A stretch of DNA of 35,835 nt from Bacteroidales bacterium. GTDB taxonomy: Bacteria; Bacteroidota; Bacteroidia; Bacteroidales; P3. Below are positions 16,887 through 24,951 of this stretch, piece after piece (position 1 is the stretch's first letter; the number at the start of each line of letters is the position of its first letter). The notes below the pieces were generated by a model. The model was not told the origin of the DNA. It saw nothing but the letters and a program-made list of their open reading frames with translations, and made no database searches. The DNA lies in NCBI GenBank assembly GCA_017960605.1, contig JAGCYV010000022.1, forward strand, positions 1 to 35,835, written 5' to 3'. Made by a program: the position numbers and the translations under genes.

Positions 16887-18330
16887 GAGAAGGGGCTGTT
16901 TGCCTGATGAAAAGATGTTTCAGGAAGTTGACAATCTGCATGAACCGGCGTTTCCAGGTGGCGCCGTCGAAGAGAGAGGAGTCAGTAGTGGCTTCGACCG
17001 TGAGCACGATACCGATGGGTAGCATGGCGAAGGTGCTTATCCACATGCCGACGGGGCCGATGGCGCTCTCGCGCACCGCTTTCTCGGCAATCATGCCGAT
17101 GACATAATAGAGCACGAAGAAGAGCACCGATGCCACCAACGGAAGCCCAAGTCCGCCTTTGCGTACGATGCTCCCGAAAGGTGCTCCGATGAGGAAGAGC
17201 AGCAGGCAGGCCACCGAGAGGGTGTATTTACGCTGCCACTCAATGTGGTGGCGGTTGATGTATTCCTGGTCGCCGCGTTGCAGGTCGTGGTGCATCTTGA
17301 TGTCTTTGGAGGTCGAGGAGGCAGCATTGATGGCATAGTTGTAGGCTCGTTTCCTACGCTCAATCCGTTGTGCCGGGTTGTAGTGGGTATAGATGCCGGT
17401 GTCGGCAGTGACGGCTGTCGTTCCGTTTTTGCATTTCTTCCAGGCATGCAGGCTGATGACAGCATCTTCGCGTGCTTTCATACGGTGGTCGGCCAGATTC
17501 TCCTCAAGCGCATGTACGGCAGTGTCGAGTTGGGCGATGTTCATCATCTGGTAGCTGCCTTTGAAAAGATCCTCGCCGCTGCGGTTGAATGCGAAGGAGG
17601 AGATGTCGAAGGTGATGGTCTGCTCGTCGAAGCCTATGGTGGTGAGGGGTCGGCGGATGTGGTTCTCTCCGGAGGAGGATTCCATATAGGAATAGCCGTC
17701 GTTGAGGGTGAAGCGCAGGTAGCGGTTGTCGGCCGATGCCTGCATCACACCTTGTTTGGCGATGATGACGGTGGTCTCGGACATGCCCTGGGAGTGGTCG
17801 TAGATGACCACATCGTGCAGGATGCGTCCGTCGGGATCCTTGCTGCCTACGCGGATGACATAGCCCTCGATTTCCTTGTAGTATTCGCCAGGACGGATAT
17901 TGACAGCGGGTTTCTTGCGGGTGACATCGTAGAGGGTCATGCGGTATTTGAGCATGGCAGTGGGCATGATATTGTTGGAGAAATAGAATGCCACACCGGA
18001 GAGTAGCAGTACCACCAGCGTCATGGGCATCATCACCCGGCTCACAGAGATGCCGCCGGCTTTCATGGCTACCAACTCGTATTTCTCGCCGAAGTTGCCC
18101 ATGGTCATGATGGAGGCGAAAAGAATCGCAATGGGGAGTGCCATGGGGACGAAGGTGGCAGAGGCATAGACCAGCAGTTCGGCAATGACAGAGAACTCCA
18201 ATCCCTTACCCACCAAGTCGTCGATATATTTCCACACGAACTGCATCAGCAGCACGAATACCGAGATGGAGAAGGTCAGCACCAGAGGGCCGACGAATGA
18301 GCGTAGGATGAGCTGGTCTATCTTCTTCAT
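16870..18330 (-). CDS. LptF/LptG (YjgP/YjgQ) family permease
   Basis: Membrane subunit of the LptB2FG transporter that lifts lipopolysaccharide out of the inner membrane. 486 residues. Three N-terminal membrane segments (about 11-33, 57-80, 102-124) carry the family pattern MKKIDQLILRSFVGPLVLTF and NFGEKYELVAMKAGGISVSR. A large periplasmic beta-jellyroll follows (about 125-370), then three C-terminal membrane segments including LFLIGAPFGSIVRKGGLGLP. It is longer than E. coli LptF or LptG (about 360), as usual in Bacteroidota, owing to an expanded periplasmic part. Whether it is LptF or LptG cannot be decided. It lies six bases downstream of rseP. Confidence 0.9.
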   Translation of the reverse strand: MKKIDQLILRSFVGPLVLTFSISVFVLLMQFVWKYIDDLVGKGLEFSVIAELLVYASATFVPMALPIAILFASIMTMGNFGEKYELVAMKAGGISVSRVMMPMTLVVLLLSGVAFYFSNNIMPTAMLKYRMTLYDVTRKKPAVNIRPGEYYKEIEGYVIRVGSKDPDGRILHDVVIYDHSQGMSETTVIIAKQGVMQASADNRYLRFTLNDGYSYMESSSGENHIRRPLTTIGFDEQTITFDISSFAFNRSGEDLFKGSYQMMNIAQLDTAVHALEENLADHRMKAREDAVISLHAWKKCKNGTTAVTADTGIYTHYNPAQRIERRKRAYNYAINAASSTSKDIKMHHDLQRGDQEYINRHHIEWQRKYTLSVACLLLFLIGAPFGSIVRKGGLGLPLVASVLFFVLYYVIGMIAEKAVRESAIGPVGMWISTFAMLPIGIVLTVEATTDSSLFDGATWKRRFMQIVNFLKHLFIRQTAPSHERNT

Positions 18331-18336
18331 CGAGGT

Positions 18337-19737
18337 TTATAGTTTCGAACTCAGCCAGCGCCAGAGGTCGTTGCCGTTGGCCAGCACCATGAGTGCCAGC
18401 AGGAGAATCATACCCACGTTCTGTGCCACGGTGAGGAACTTGTCAGAAGGTTTGCGGCCGGTGATGATTTCCCAGAGTGTGAACATGATATGGCCGCCGT
18501 CGAGACCCGGGATGGGAATGATGTTCATGAAGGCGAGGATGAGAGCCAGGAGGGCGGTGATGGTCCAGAAGGCGTGCCAATCCCAGTGGTCGGGGAAGAT
18601 GCTGCTCATGGTGCCGAAGCCGCCGAGATTCTGCATGCCTCCCGGGGTGAAGAGTACCTTGAGGGAGGTGACGTATTCTACCAAGGTGGTCCATCCGTGG
18701 CTGATGCCGGCGGGGATGGCTTCCCAGAAAGTGTAGTCAATATGATTGACCACAAAGAGTTCGGCGATGTCGGAAACCAACTGCACCCCCATTTTACCGT
18801 CGGAACCAAGCAACATCCTCACGGAGTCGAGTTGTCCGTCGCGATAAAAGCCCACGGTGATGCTGTCGCCTGCGTGGGCGGTAAGGGCGGGCGAGATTTC
18901 GCTGAAAGAAGCCATAGCCTCACCATTGATGCTCACCACGCTGTCGCCGGCCATCATACCCGCCCGTTGGGCGGTGGAACCTGCGATAAAGTCCTTGATG
19001 ACAAATGGTCGCCGGGGCTCCATTAGGTGCTTCACGTGGCCGTTGTTCACCTTCTCCAAGAGGGTGCCGCTCAAGGTCAGATCGATAAGCGAATCGCCGC
19101 GCATGACGGTGACCTGCTTGGGGTTGTTGAGCAGCAAAGCCATGCTGGCATCGGAGAAGTCGTACATCTCCTGACCATCGATGGCATAGAGGATGTCGCC
19201 GTTCTGAAAGCCTTCGTCGAGCATCACCTCGTGGTAGTCATATCCCAAAGTGGCATTGCGTAATGGCAGTTCATCCTTGCCCCAGTGGGCGAACACGCCC
19301 GTGAAGATAAGCAGGGCCGAGATGAAGTTGACCAGCACGCCGCCGCTGATGATGCATAGGCGTTGCCAGGCGGGTTTGGTGCGGTACTCCCATGGTTGCG
19401 GTTCGCTTTCGAGGTCTTTGGCATCCTTGGTTTCGTCAATCATGCCGGCGATATCGCAATAACCGCCCAGCGGAATCCATCCGAGACCCCACAGGGTGTT
19501 GTTTTGGTCTTCGGGAGCCAGGTTTTTCTCGTCCCACGAGTCGGGAGTCTGGGAATTGAAAAACAGAAAGTGCCATTTGCCGCCGAACTTCTTGGCTTTC
19601 AGAATGGAGAACTTCCAGTTGAAGAAGATATAGTATCGTCGCACGCGCGTGCGGAAGAGTTTGGCAAAGCCAAGATGGCCCAGTTCATGGGTCATGACTA
19701 AGAGAGAGAGGCTGAGTATCAGCGCAAGCCATTTCAT
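18337..19737 (-). CDS. rseP: Site-2 zinc metalloprotease RseP
   Basis: Intramembrane protease that cleaves anti-sigma factors and remnant signal peptides. 466 residues. The zinc site HELGH is at 17-21 in the first membrane helix. A region with LGWIPLGGYCDIAGM follows, then the second helix (LCIISGGVLVNFISALLIFT), one or two PDZ domains (about 190-330, with AGMMAGDSVVSINGE), and the C-terminal LDG motif FMNIIPIPGLDGGHIMF, whose Asp is the third zinc ligand. A stretch between HELGH and the second helix (about 24-110) is expanded compared with E. coli RseP, as in other Bacteroidales. The start overlaps the dxr stop as ATGA. Confidence 0.95.
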   Translation of the reverse strand: MKWLALILSLSLLVMTHELGHLGFAKLFRTRVRRYYIFFNWKFSILKAKKFGGKWHFLFFNSQTPDSWDEKNLAPEDQNNTLWGLGWIPLGGYCDIAGMIDETKDAKDLESEPQPWEYRTKPAWQRLCIISGGVLVNFISALLIFTGVFAHWGKDELPLRNATLGYDYHEVMLDEGFQNGDILYAIDGQEMYDFSDASMALLLNNPKQVTVMRGDSLIDLTLSGTLLEKVNNGHVKHLMEPRRPFVIKDFIAGSTAQRAGMMAGDSVVSINGEAMASFSEISPALTAHAGDSITVGFYRDGQLDSVRMLLGSDGKMGVQLVSDIAELFVVNHIDYTFWEAIPAGISHGWTTLVEYVTSLKVLFTPGGMQNLGGFGTMSSIFPDHWDWHAFWTITALLALILAFMNIIPIPGLDGGHIMFTLWEIITGRKPSDKFLTVAQNVGMILLLALMVLANGNDLWRWLSSKL

Positions 19738-20861
19738 TGGTTACGTATTGTTTTGTCGGTTTGTAGCAGGTCGTCCAGTGTAGGATTGGCCACGAAGGGA
19801 GCACGTTGCATGGCTGCCTCTACGTGGTCGGCGATGTCGAGGAATCCTATCCGCCCCTCGATGAAGCGTTGCACCGCCACCTCGTTGGCGGCATTCATCA
19901 CGCAGGGTATATTGCCTCCACGATCAATGGCTTGGTAGGCCAAGTCGAGACAGCGGAAGGTCTTGCGGTCGGGTTTTTCAAATGTAAGGGTGGGGTAGTT
20001 GGTGAAATCGAACCTCGGAAGGTGGCTCTCAATGCGTTCAGGGAAGGTGAGGGCGTACTGGATGGGGGTCTCCATCGTGGGGATGCCCATCTGAGCCTTG
20101 ATGCTTCCGTCGCGGAACTGCACCATCGAGTGCACCACCGATTGGGGATGCACCACCACCTCGATGTCTTTGGCTTCGACCCCGAAGAGCCATTTGGCCT
20201 CGATGACTTCCAACCCCTTATTCATCAAGCTGGCACTGTCGATGGTTACCTTGCGGCCCATGCTCCAGTTGGGGTGTTTCAGCGCCTGCTCCAGGGTGAC
20301 GGTGGCCAATTGCTCGCGAGTCATGCCGCGGAAAGGACCGCCCGACGCAGTGAGGAGTATCTTGTCAATCTCACTCACCTCGCCGGTCAGACATTGAAAG
20401 ATGGCCGAGTGTTCGCTATCGACCGGCAGAATGGGAACACGGTGTTTGGCTGCTGCCGCAGTGACGATGGCACCTGCCACCACCATGGTTTCCTTGTTGG
20501 CCAAAGCCACAGGCTTTCCGCATTCGAGAGCTCTCAGCGTGGGTTTCAACCCAGCAAAGCCCACGATGGCAGCCACCACCATGTCGATGCTGTCCATCGC
20601 CATCAAATCCGCCATCGAAGCCTCGCCGGCATAGACTTTGATGTTCTTGTCTGCCAGTGCGTCCTGTACTTGTCGGTACTTGCTTTCGTCGGCGATGACC
20701 ACGACGTTGGGCTCGAACTCAAGCGCCTGCTGTATCAACAGGTCCGCGTTGCCACCGGCACAGAGCACCTCGATGGAGAAAAGGTCGCGGTGACGGCGCA
20801 CGACGTTCAATGTCTGTGTGCCGATTGACCCGGTCGATCCCAGTATGGCGATGTTTTTCAC
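19734..20861 (-). CDS. dxr: 1-deoxy-D-xylulose 5-phosphate reductoisomerase
   Basis: Makes 2-C-methyl-D-erythritol 4-phosphate with NADPH, the committed step of the non-mevalonate isoprenoid pathway. 375 residues. Landmarks: NADPH loop GSTGSIG (8-14), LANKETMVVAG, the metal/substrate region LPVDSEHSAIFQCL, TASGGPFRG, HPNWSMGRKVTIDSASLMNK, and GLEVIEAKWLFG. The C-terminal NAANEVAVQRFIEGRIGFLD is conserved. It overlaps rseP by ATGA, the usual Bacteroidales pairing, and starts four bases after the M23 gene ends. Confidence 0.96.
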   Translation of the reverse strand: MKNIAILGSTGSIGTQTLNVVRRHRDLFSIEVLCAGGNADLLIQQALEFEPNVVVIADESKYRQVQDALADKNIKVYAGEASMADLMAMDSIDMVVAAIVGFAGLKPTLRALECGKPVALANKETMVVAGAIVTAAAAKHRVPILPVDSEHSAIFQCLTGEVSEIDKILLTASGGPFRGMTREQLATVTLEQALKHPNWSMGRKVTIDSASLMNKGLEVIEAKWLFGVEAKDIEVVVHPQSVVHSMVQFRDGSIKAQMGIPTMETPIQYALTFPERIESHLPRFDFTNYPTLTFEKPDRKTFRCLDLAYQAIDRGGNIPCVMNAANEVAVQRFIEGRIGFLDIADHVEAAMQRAPFVANPTLDDLLQTDKTIRNQ

Positions 20862-20865
20862 GTGT

Positions 20866-21768
20866 TTAGAATGAGATGTATTCTTCGGGGTTGACGGCGG
20901 AACCGCCTACCCATATTTCAAAATGCAGATAGGCTCCTACAACGTGCCGTCCGCTGGTTCCGACGTAGGCAATGGGCTCTCCCGCCCTCACTACGTCGCC
21001 TTGCCGTTTCAGCAACGAGCCGTTGTTCTGATATACAGTGACCACGTTGCCGGGATGTTGCAAGGCGATGACATTGCCTTCTTCGGCGGTGAATCCGGCA
21101 AACACGACGGTGCCGTTGTAGGCAGCACAGACCGCACGGCTGGCATCACCTGCAATATCCACCCCAGGATGCGAAGCGCTGAATGGGGAGAGGATATTGC
21201 CTTTCAGGGGGGTGAAGAAGAGATGGGTGATGGCCGACGAGTGGTCGTTCATCGAAGGTGTGGCAGTTTCCGCCTGGTTTTTCACCTGGTAGCGGTTGTC
21301 CTCGCGTTCCACCTCCAGTCGCAGCAGGCTGTCCTCTTTTGTGCGACGGTATTGGGCAGTCAGTTGTTGCAGGGTGGCTGTGCTGTCTCGCTGCACCTCT
21401 TCATCCTCACTCAACGTTTCTCCGCGCAAGATGGCCTGCAAGGTGGCAATCATCCATTCCTGGTTGTCGAGTTGCACCTCCAGCGAGTCAATCTTTTTGG
21501 CGTTGGCGTAGGTCTGCTCCACCATGCGCGTGTCGGTGTAGCCAGGTATCCATTCCCGCAGCGGTGTAAAAGCGATGAGGATGGTGGTGAGGAGAATCAG
21601 GACAATGACGGTGATGCCGATGGTGACAAAAAGATTGATGCCCGACAGCTGGAAGGAGAACTTCTCCTTGAAGGTGTCGGTGTCCATCACCACGAATCGG
21701 TGCTTGCGCTTGATGACGTCGGTGACGGGATTGCTTCTCAGTTTGAACCACCAATCTTTGAGACCCAT
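20866..21768 (-). CDS. M23-like LytM-domain protein, catalytic His replaced
   Basis: A 300-residue membrane-anchored protein. It has a cytoplasmic N-terminal region, one membrane segment (about 43-67), a periplasmic coiled-coil-like stretch (about 85-160), and a C-terminal M23 (LytM) domain (about 180-300). M23 enzymes cut peptidoglycan cross-links. The zinc pair H200-x3-D204 (HPGVD) is present and LHFEIW gives H282, but the first His of the usual HxH is Tyr (Y280), so the catalytic base may be missing. It could be a non-catalytic LytM regulator or have weak activity; many Bacteroidota homologues look similar. It heads the run dxr-rseP-lpt-pyrK-pyrD-kinase. Confidence 0.85.
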   Translation of the reverse strand: MGLKDWWFKLRSNPVTDVIKRKHRFVVMDTDTFKEKFSFQLSGINLFVTIGITVIVLILLTTILIAFTPLREWIPGYTDTRMVEQTYANAKKIDSLEVQLDNQEWMIATLQAILRGETLSEDEEVQRDSTATLQQLTAQYRRTKEDSLLRLEVEREDNRYQVKNQAETATPSMNDHSSAITHLFFTPLKGNILSPFSASHPGVDIAGDASRAVCAAYNGTVVFAGFTAEEGNVIALQHPGNVVTVYQNNGSLLKRQGDVVRAGEPIAYVGTSGRHVVGAYLHFEIWVGGSAVNPEEYISF

Positions 21769-21783
21769 GGCATCCTAATTAAA

Positions 21784-21851
21784 AGTGGGTAGTTGTTAGT
21801 GGGTAGCGCATGCAGAAAAAGCCATTCACTACCCACTATCCGCTACCCACT
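21784..21851. repeat. Inverted heptamer repeat between the ppiD and M23 genes
   Basis: The left arm is AGTGGGT-AGTTGTT-AGTGGGT-AG (21784-21806) and the right arm is CT-ACCCACT-ATCCG-CTACCCACT (21829-21851). The 9-mer AGTGGGTAG occurs twice on the left and its complement CTACCCACT twice on the right, so two 9-bp stems can form around an internal bulge and a 22-base loop. Each arm has a 7/14-bp period. It may work as a terminator or transcript stabiliser after ppiD, but lacks a T-run. Confidence 0.8.
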
Positions 21852-21864
21852 AAGCGATTGTCTA

Positions 21865-23970
21865 TTAGAAGAACTTGTTGCGCTGGTCGGTAATCTTGGC
21901 ACCGTCGCGAAGCACCTGGTTCAGGTAGCGCGATTTCATGTTCATGCCCTGTTCCATGCGGCCCATGACGTTGTAGTTGTTCTCGGCGGCCTCTTTGCCA
22001 TCCACCTGGATGACATAGACACCGTTGGCACCCTTGACGGGACCTACCATACCGTCCTTGGTGACGGCTACGGTGGCCAGCACCTTGGGCTCCATGCCGA
22101 ATTTCTGCAAGTTGTAGTCGCCAAAGTTGACACCCGTGAGGGTGTCCACCGACACGTTCAGGGCCACCGCCACCGAGGCGATATCCTGTCCGGCCTTGAC
22201 GGCTGCATTGGCACGCTCCATCAGCACCTGAGCCTTCTTCTCGAGGCGCACCTGCTGCTCAATCATCGGACGCACTTGGTCGAGGGTGGCGTAGCCTTTC
22301 TTGTAGTCGTCTTTCAGGGCCACGACCACAAACATGCCGTCGCTCTCATAGACTTGGTCGGCTACAGCACCTACCTTGGTGTCCTCGTTGTAGGCCCACT
22401 GTACGATGCTGCGGGCATTGGGCACACCGGCCATGTTGTCGCTCATCATGCCAACACGGGCACTGCGCACCTGCAGGTTCTGCTCGCGGGCGGCGGCATC
22501 AAACGCATCGATGGTGCGGTTCTGTCCGGCAAAGCGGTTGGCATCGTTATAGACGGCGCGGTTGGTATTGTTCGAGGGAACGATTTCGCGGGTAATCAGA
22601 GCCACGCGGAATTTCTTGTTGGCGGGGGTCTTGTCGGTCACTTTCACCACGAAGTAGCCGACACCCTGCGGGTGGGTGAAGAGGAAGCTCTGTCCCACGG
22701 GGGTGTTCACAATCTGCTCGTTGAGGAAGCCGAAGCCGCCGTCGAGCTGCCATTTCATGTCACCCTTGGTATCGCCTTTCTGGGGGTCGTCGCTGAACTG
22801 CTCCACAGCCTGTTCGAAACTCATCTTGTTGCCATTGACAAGGGCAAGGACGCTGTCGGCCATACGTTTGGCCTGTTCGTCGGAACGGGTAATGTTACCG
22901 CCGGCATTGCTGTTGAGAATATATATCACGCTGGCACGCAGGCTGTCGGGACGCACGGCGCTGCCCAGCACCTTGGCCATCATCCACTCGTTGCCCACCA
23001 TCTGGGGAGCAATCATGGTGCCGGCACCGGCGGCGGCAATCTGCTCGTCGAAGGGAGTCTTGAAGGTGGAGGCTTTCACATAGGTGGAGTCATAGCTGCG
23101 GTCCGACTCGGAGTTGACAAAAAAGGCAATCTCGTCCTCGGGGATGGTCTGGAACTCATCCCACACCTTGTTCACGTCGTTCTGGATGTCGGCCAGGTCT
23201 TCGGGTGTCGGGTTGACGGGGAAGGTAATGAACTCCAGTTCGCGCATCTCTTCCTGGATGCGGAACTCGGCACGGTGCTCGTCATAGTAGGCCTTGAAGT
23301 CGGCGTCGCTGATAATGGCTTCCTCATCTCCCACAGTGTTGTAGGGGAGGGCGGCCACGCGGATGTTCGAGGTCTCGGTGCCATAGGAGGCCACCTTCTC
23401 GCTGATGGCTTTGGGCATGTAGAAGCCGCTGCCGATGAGGCTGCTGTACTTCTGCTGCTCACGGTCGCGTTTCACATATTTCTCAATCTCCACCCACTGC
23501 ATGCGGATGGTGGTGTCGAGCTGGTCGAAGTTCTCAATCAGGTAATTGACTTGCTTCAGGTCGTACTGGCCGGTCTGCGGATTGGTGAACATCTGGCGCA
23601 GATATGGGTGAATGAAGGAGCCTGTGAACATGTCGCTCACTTCGGCGGCGCTCACGCTCATGCCGAGCTTCGAGGTCTGCTCTTCCATCAAGGTTTCATC
23701 GACAAACTGCTGCCACACCTGTTCGCGGATTTGACTCTCTATCTCGGAGGGCACTTGGGCGGTCTGCTGCTGGGTCTTGTAGTTGTTTTCCATCTCGGTC
23801 ACCAACTCGTTGAACCGCTGTGAAGTCATGGTCACGCCATCAACCTTACCCACGTCGGGAATGCCGCCATTGTTCTTGGTCAGGTCGCCAAGGATGAATG
23901 CCAGGATGGCGATACCCACGATAGCCACCGCTATCCACGAATGTTTTCTGATACTTCCAATGATTGCCAT
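21865..23970 (-). CDS. Peptidylprolyl isomerase, PpiD/SurA type
   Basis: A 701-residue periplasmic folding factor anchored by an N-terminal membrane helix (about 10-30, MAIIGSIRKHSWIAVAIVGI and onward). A SurA_N-like helical region follows (about 45-200), then one recognisable parvulin domain (about 335-450, containing FEQAVEQFSDDPQKGDTKGD and GFLNEQIVNTPVGQSFLFTH) and a C-terminal chaperone-like region. PpiD proteins help outer-membrane and secreted proteins leave the Sec translocon. The length is typical of Bacteroidales PpiD (about 700). The -7 box at 24025-24032 should drive it. Confidence 0.93.
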   Translation of the reverse strand: MAIIGSIRKHSWIAVAIVGIAILAFILGDLTKNNGGIPDVGKVDGVTMTSQRFNELVTEMENNYKTQQQTAQVPSEIESQIREQVWQQFVDETLMEEQTSKLGMSVSAAEVSDMFTGSFIHPYLRQMFTNPQTGQYDLKQVNYLIENFDQLDTTIRMQWVEIEKYVKRDREQQKYSSLIGSGFYMPKAISEKVASYGTETSNIRVAALPYNTVGDEEAIISDADFKAYYDEHRAEFRIQEEMRELEFITFPVNPTPEDLADIQNDVNKVWDEFQTIPEDEIAFFVNSESDRSYDSTYVKASTFKTPFDEQIAAAGAGTMIAPQMVGNEWMMAKVLGSAVRPDSLRASVIYILNSNAGGNITRSDEQAKRMADSVLALVNGNKMSFEQAVEQFSDDPQKGDTKGDMKWQLDGGFGFLNEQIVNTPVGQSFLFTHPQGVGYFVVKVTDKTPANKKFRVALITREIVPSNNTNRAVYNDANRFAGQNRTIDAFDAAAREQNLQVRSARVGMMSDNMAGVPNARSIVQWAYNEDTKVGAVADQVYESDGMFVVVALKDDYKKGYATLDQVRPMIEQQVRLEKKAQVLMERANAAVKAGQDIASVAVALNVSVDTLTGVNFGDYNLQKFGMEPKVLATVAVTKDGMVGPVKGANGVYVIQVDGKEAAENNYNVMGRMEQGMNMKSRYLNQVLRDGAKITDQRNKFF

Positions 23971-24024
23971 TTTCTGTAGTTGTTAGTTTATTTTTGTTAT
24001 TATAATTTTCAATATTTAAGCGTG

Positions 24025-24032
24025 CAAAAATA
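24025..24032 (-). promoter_or_regulatory. -7 box upstream of ppiD
   Basis: Minus strand TATTTTTG, 54 bases before the ATG at 23970. A TTTTCC about 20 bases upstream may serve as a weak -33 element. Confidence 0.6.
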
Positions 24033-24183
24033 CAAAGAAAATCGCGTGTGGGAAAATTTTTTTTGCCACGGTGATGTCTGGGTTATTGTAAAATGCATGG
24101 AATCAGTGTTTAGTGCGGTCTGTTTTTGTGCACCGCTCAGCTGATTTCCGTGAAGGGAAAGGGTTGGAAAAGGGTGTGGAAAT

Positions 24184-24654
24184 CTAAAATTGGAACCCGA
24201 AGGGAAGCAGGTCGGCTACGCTGTCGAACAGGCGGATACAACCCTCCGACACATAGCACAGCACCCTCATCGGATGTCCTTGTCGCTGCTCGTATTCGGC
24301 CATTACCTGACGGCAGGCACCGCAGGGCGAGGCCTCGCACCGACGACCCTGCTGGTCGATGCCGACAATGGCAATCGTTTCGTAGTCACGTAGTTCCGGT
24401 TTCTGTGCCGATGCGGCGAAGAGCGCCGTCCGTTCGGCACAGAGCCCCGACGGATAGGCGGCGTTCTCCTGGTTGTTGCCGCACACCACACTGCCGTCTT
24501 TCAACCGCAAGGCCGCTCCCACATGAAACTGGGAATAAGGAGCGTATGCCCCTTCGGCGGCTTGGAACGCCTGTGCCAGCAATTCGCGGTCGCAGCTCTC
24601 GAGTTCTGTTGCCGAAGCATACTCCTTATACCTGATAACAAGACTTTTATCCAT
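24184..24654 (-). CDS. cdd: Cytidine deaminase
   Basis: Deaminates cytidine and deoxycytidine to uridine and deoxyuridine in pyrimidine salvage. 156 residues of the homotetrameric, single-domain type. The zinc site is complete: C72-A-E74 in SGLCAERTALFA and C111-x2-C114 in SPCGACRQVM. AYAPYSQFHVGAALRLKDG (36-54) and NNQENAAYPSG bind substrate. I chose the ATG at 24654 because it starts MDKSLVIRYKEY, and the -7 box at 24679 lies 25 bases upstream and inside the longer frame. It stands alone between ppiD and the polymerase gene. Confidence 0.95.
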   Translation of the reverse strand: MDKSLVIRYKEYASATELESCDRELLAQAFQAAEGAYAPYSQFHVGAALRLKDGSVVCGNNQENAAYPSGLCAERTALFAASAQKPELRDYETIAIVGIDQQGRRCEASPCGACRQVMAEYEQRQGHPMRVLCYVSEGCIRLFDSVADLLPFGFQF

Positions 24655-24678
24655 GATTCTGCATTTCTTTTTCTGCCA

Positions 24679-24707
24679 CAAAGTTACGAAAATATATTCA
24701 ATCGCAA
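24679..24707 (-). promoter_or_regulatory. Promoter for cytidine deaminase
   Basis: Minus strand: TTG at 24707-24705, an 18-base spacer, TAACTTTG at 24686-24679. Its position rules out the longer start at 24681. Confidence 0.7.
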
Positions 24708-24783
24708 GGCCGTTTTTTGCTCCTCGATTGCCAATGCTTTGTCCAAATCCTTGTAATTGGATGATATTAAGTGTTGTGCATGT

Positions 24784-24834
24784 GATGACCTAGTAGTGAC
24801 CTAGTGATGACCTAGTAGTGACCTAGTGATGACC
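24784..24834. repeat. 11-bp tandem repeat upstream of the Y-family polymerase
   Basis: Alternating 11-bp units GATGACCTAGT and AGTGACCTAGT occur twice each (24784-24827), followed by a partial GATGACC. A small AT-rich dyad ATATA-AAAAG-TATAT follows at 24835-24850. It sits in the roughly 300-base gap between the divergent cdd and polymerase genes, about 120 bases before the polymerase start. No other gene is seen in this gap; a weak TATCTTCT at 24939-24946 could be a poor -7 box. Confidence 0.85.
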
Positions 24835-24951
24835 ATATAAAAAGTATATAGTCACTATGGTGTCGTTGCCTCGCATGGATGTGGGCGATGGCTGGGGACG
24901 AAGGGAGTGGGAGGCAATTTTTCCCTTCCGTTTGCGTTATCTTCTTGTCCC

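Noticed and set aside
21793-23823. A 676-codon open frame antisense to ppiD
   Set aside because: It mirrors the codon pattern of ppiD; the product is low-complexity His/Gly/Val-rich with no family features, and the minus-strand protein is clearly a parvulin-type isomerase.
24784-24834. Possible CRISPR array or iteron-type origin
   Set aside because: Units are directly adjacent with no spacers; no replication initiator gene or DnaA boxes were seen.
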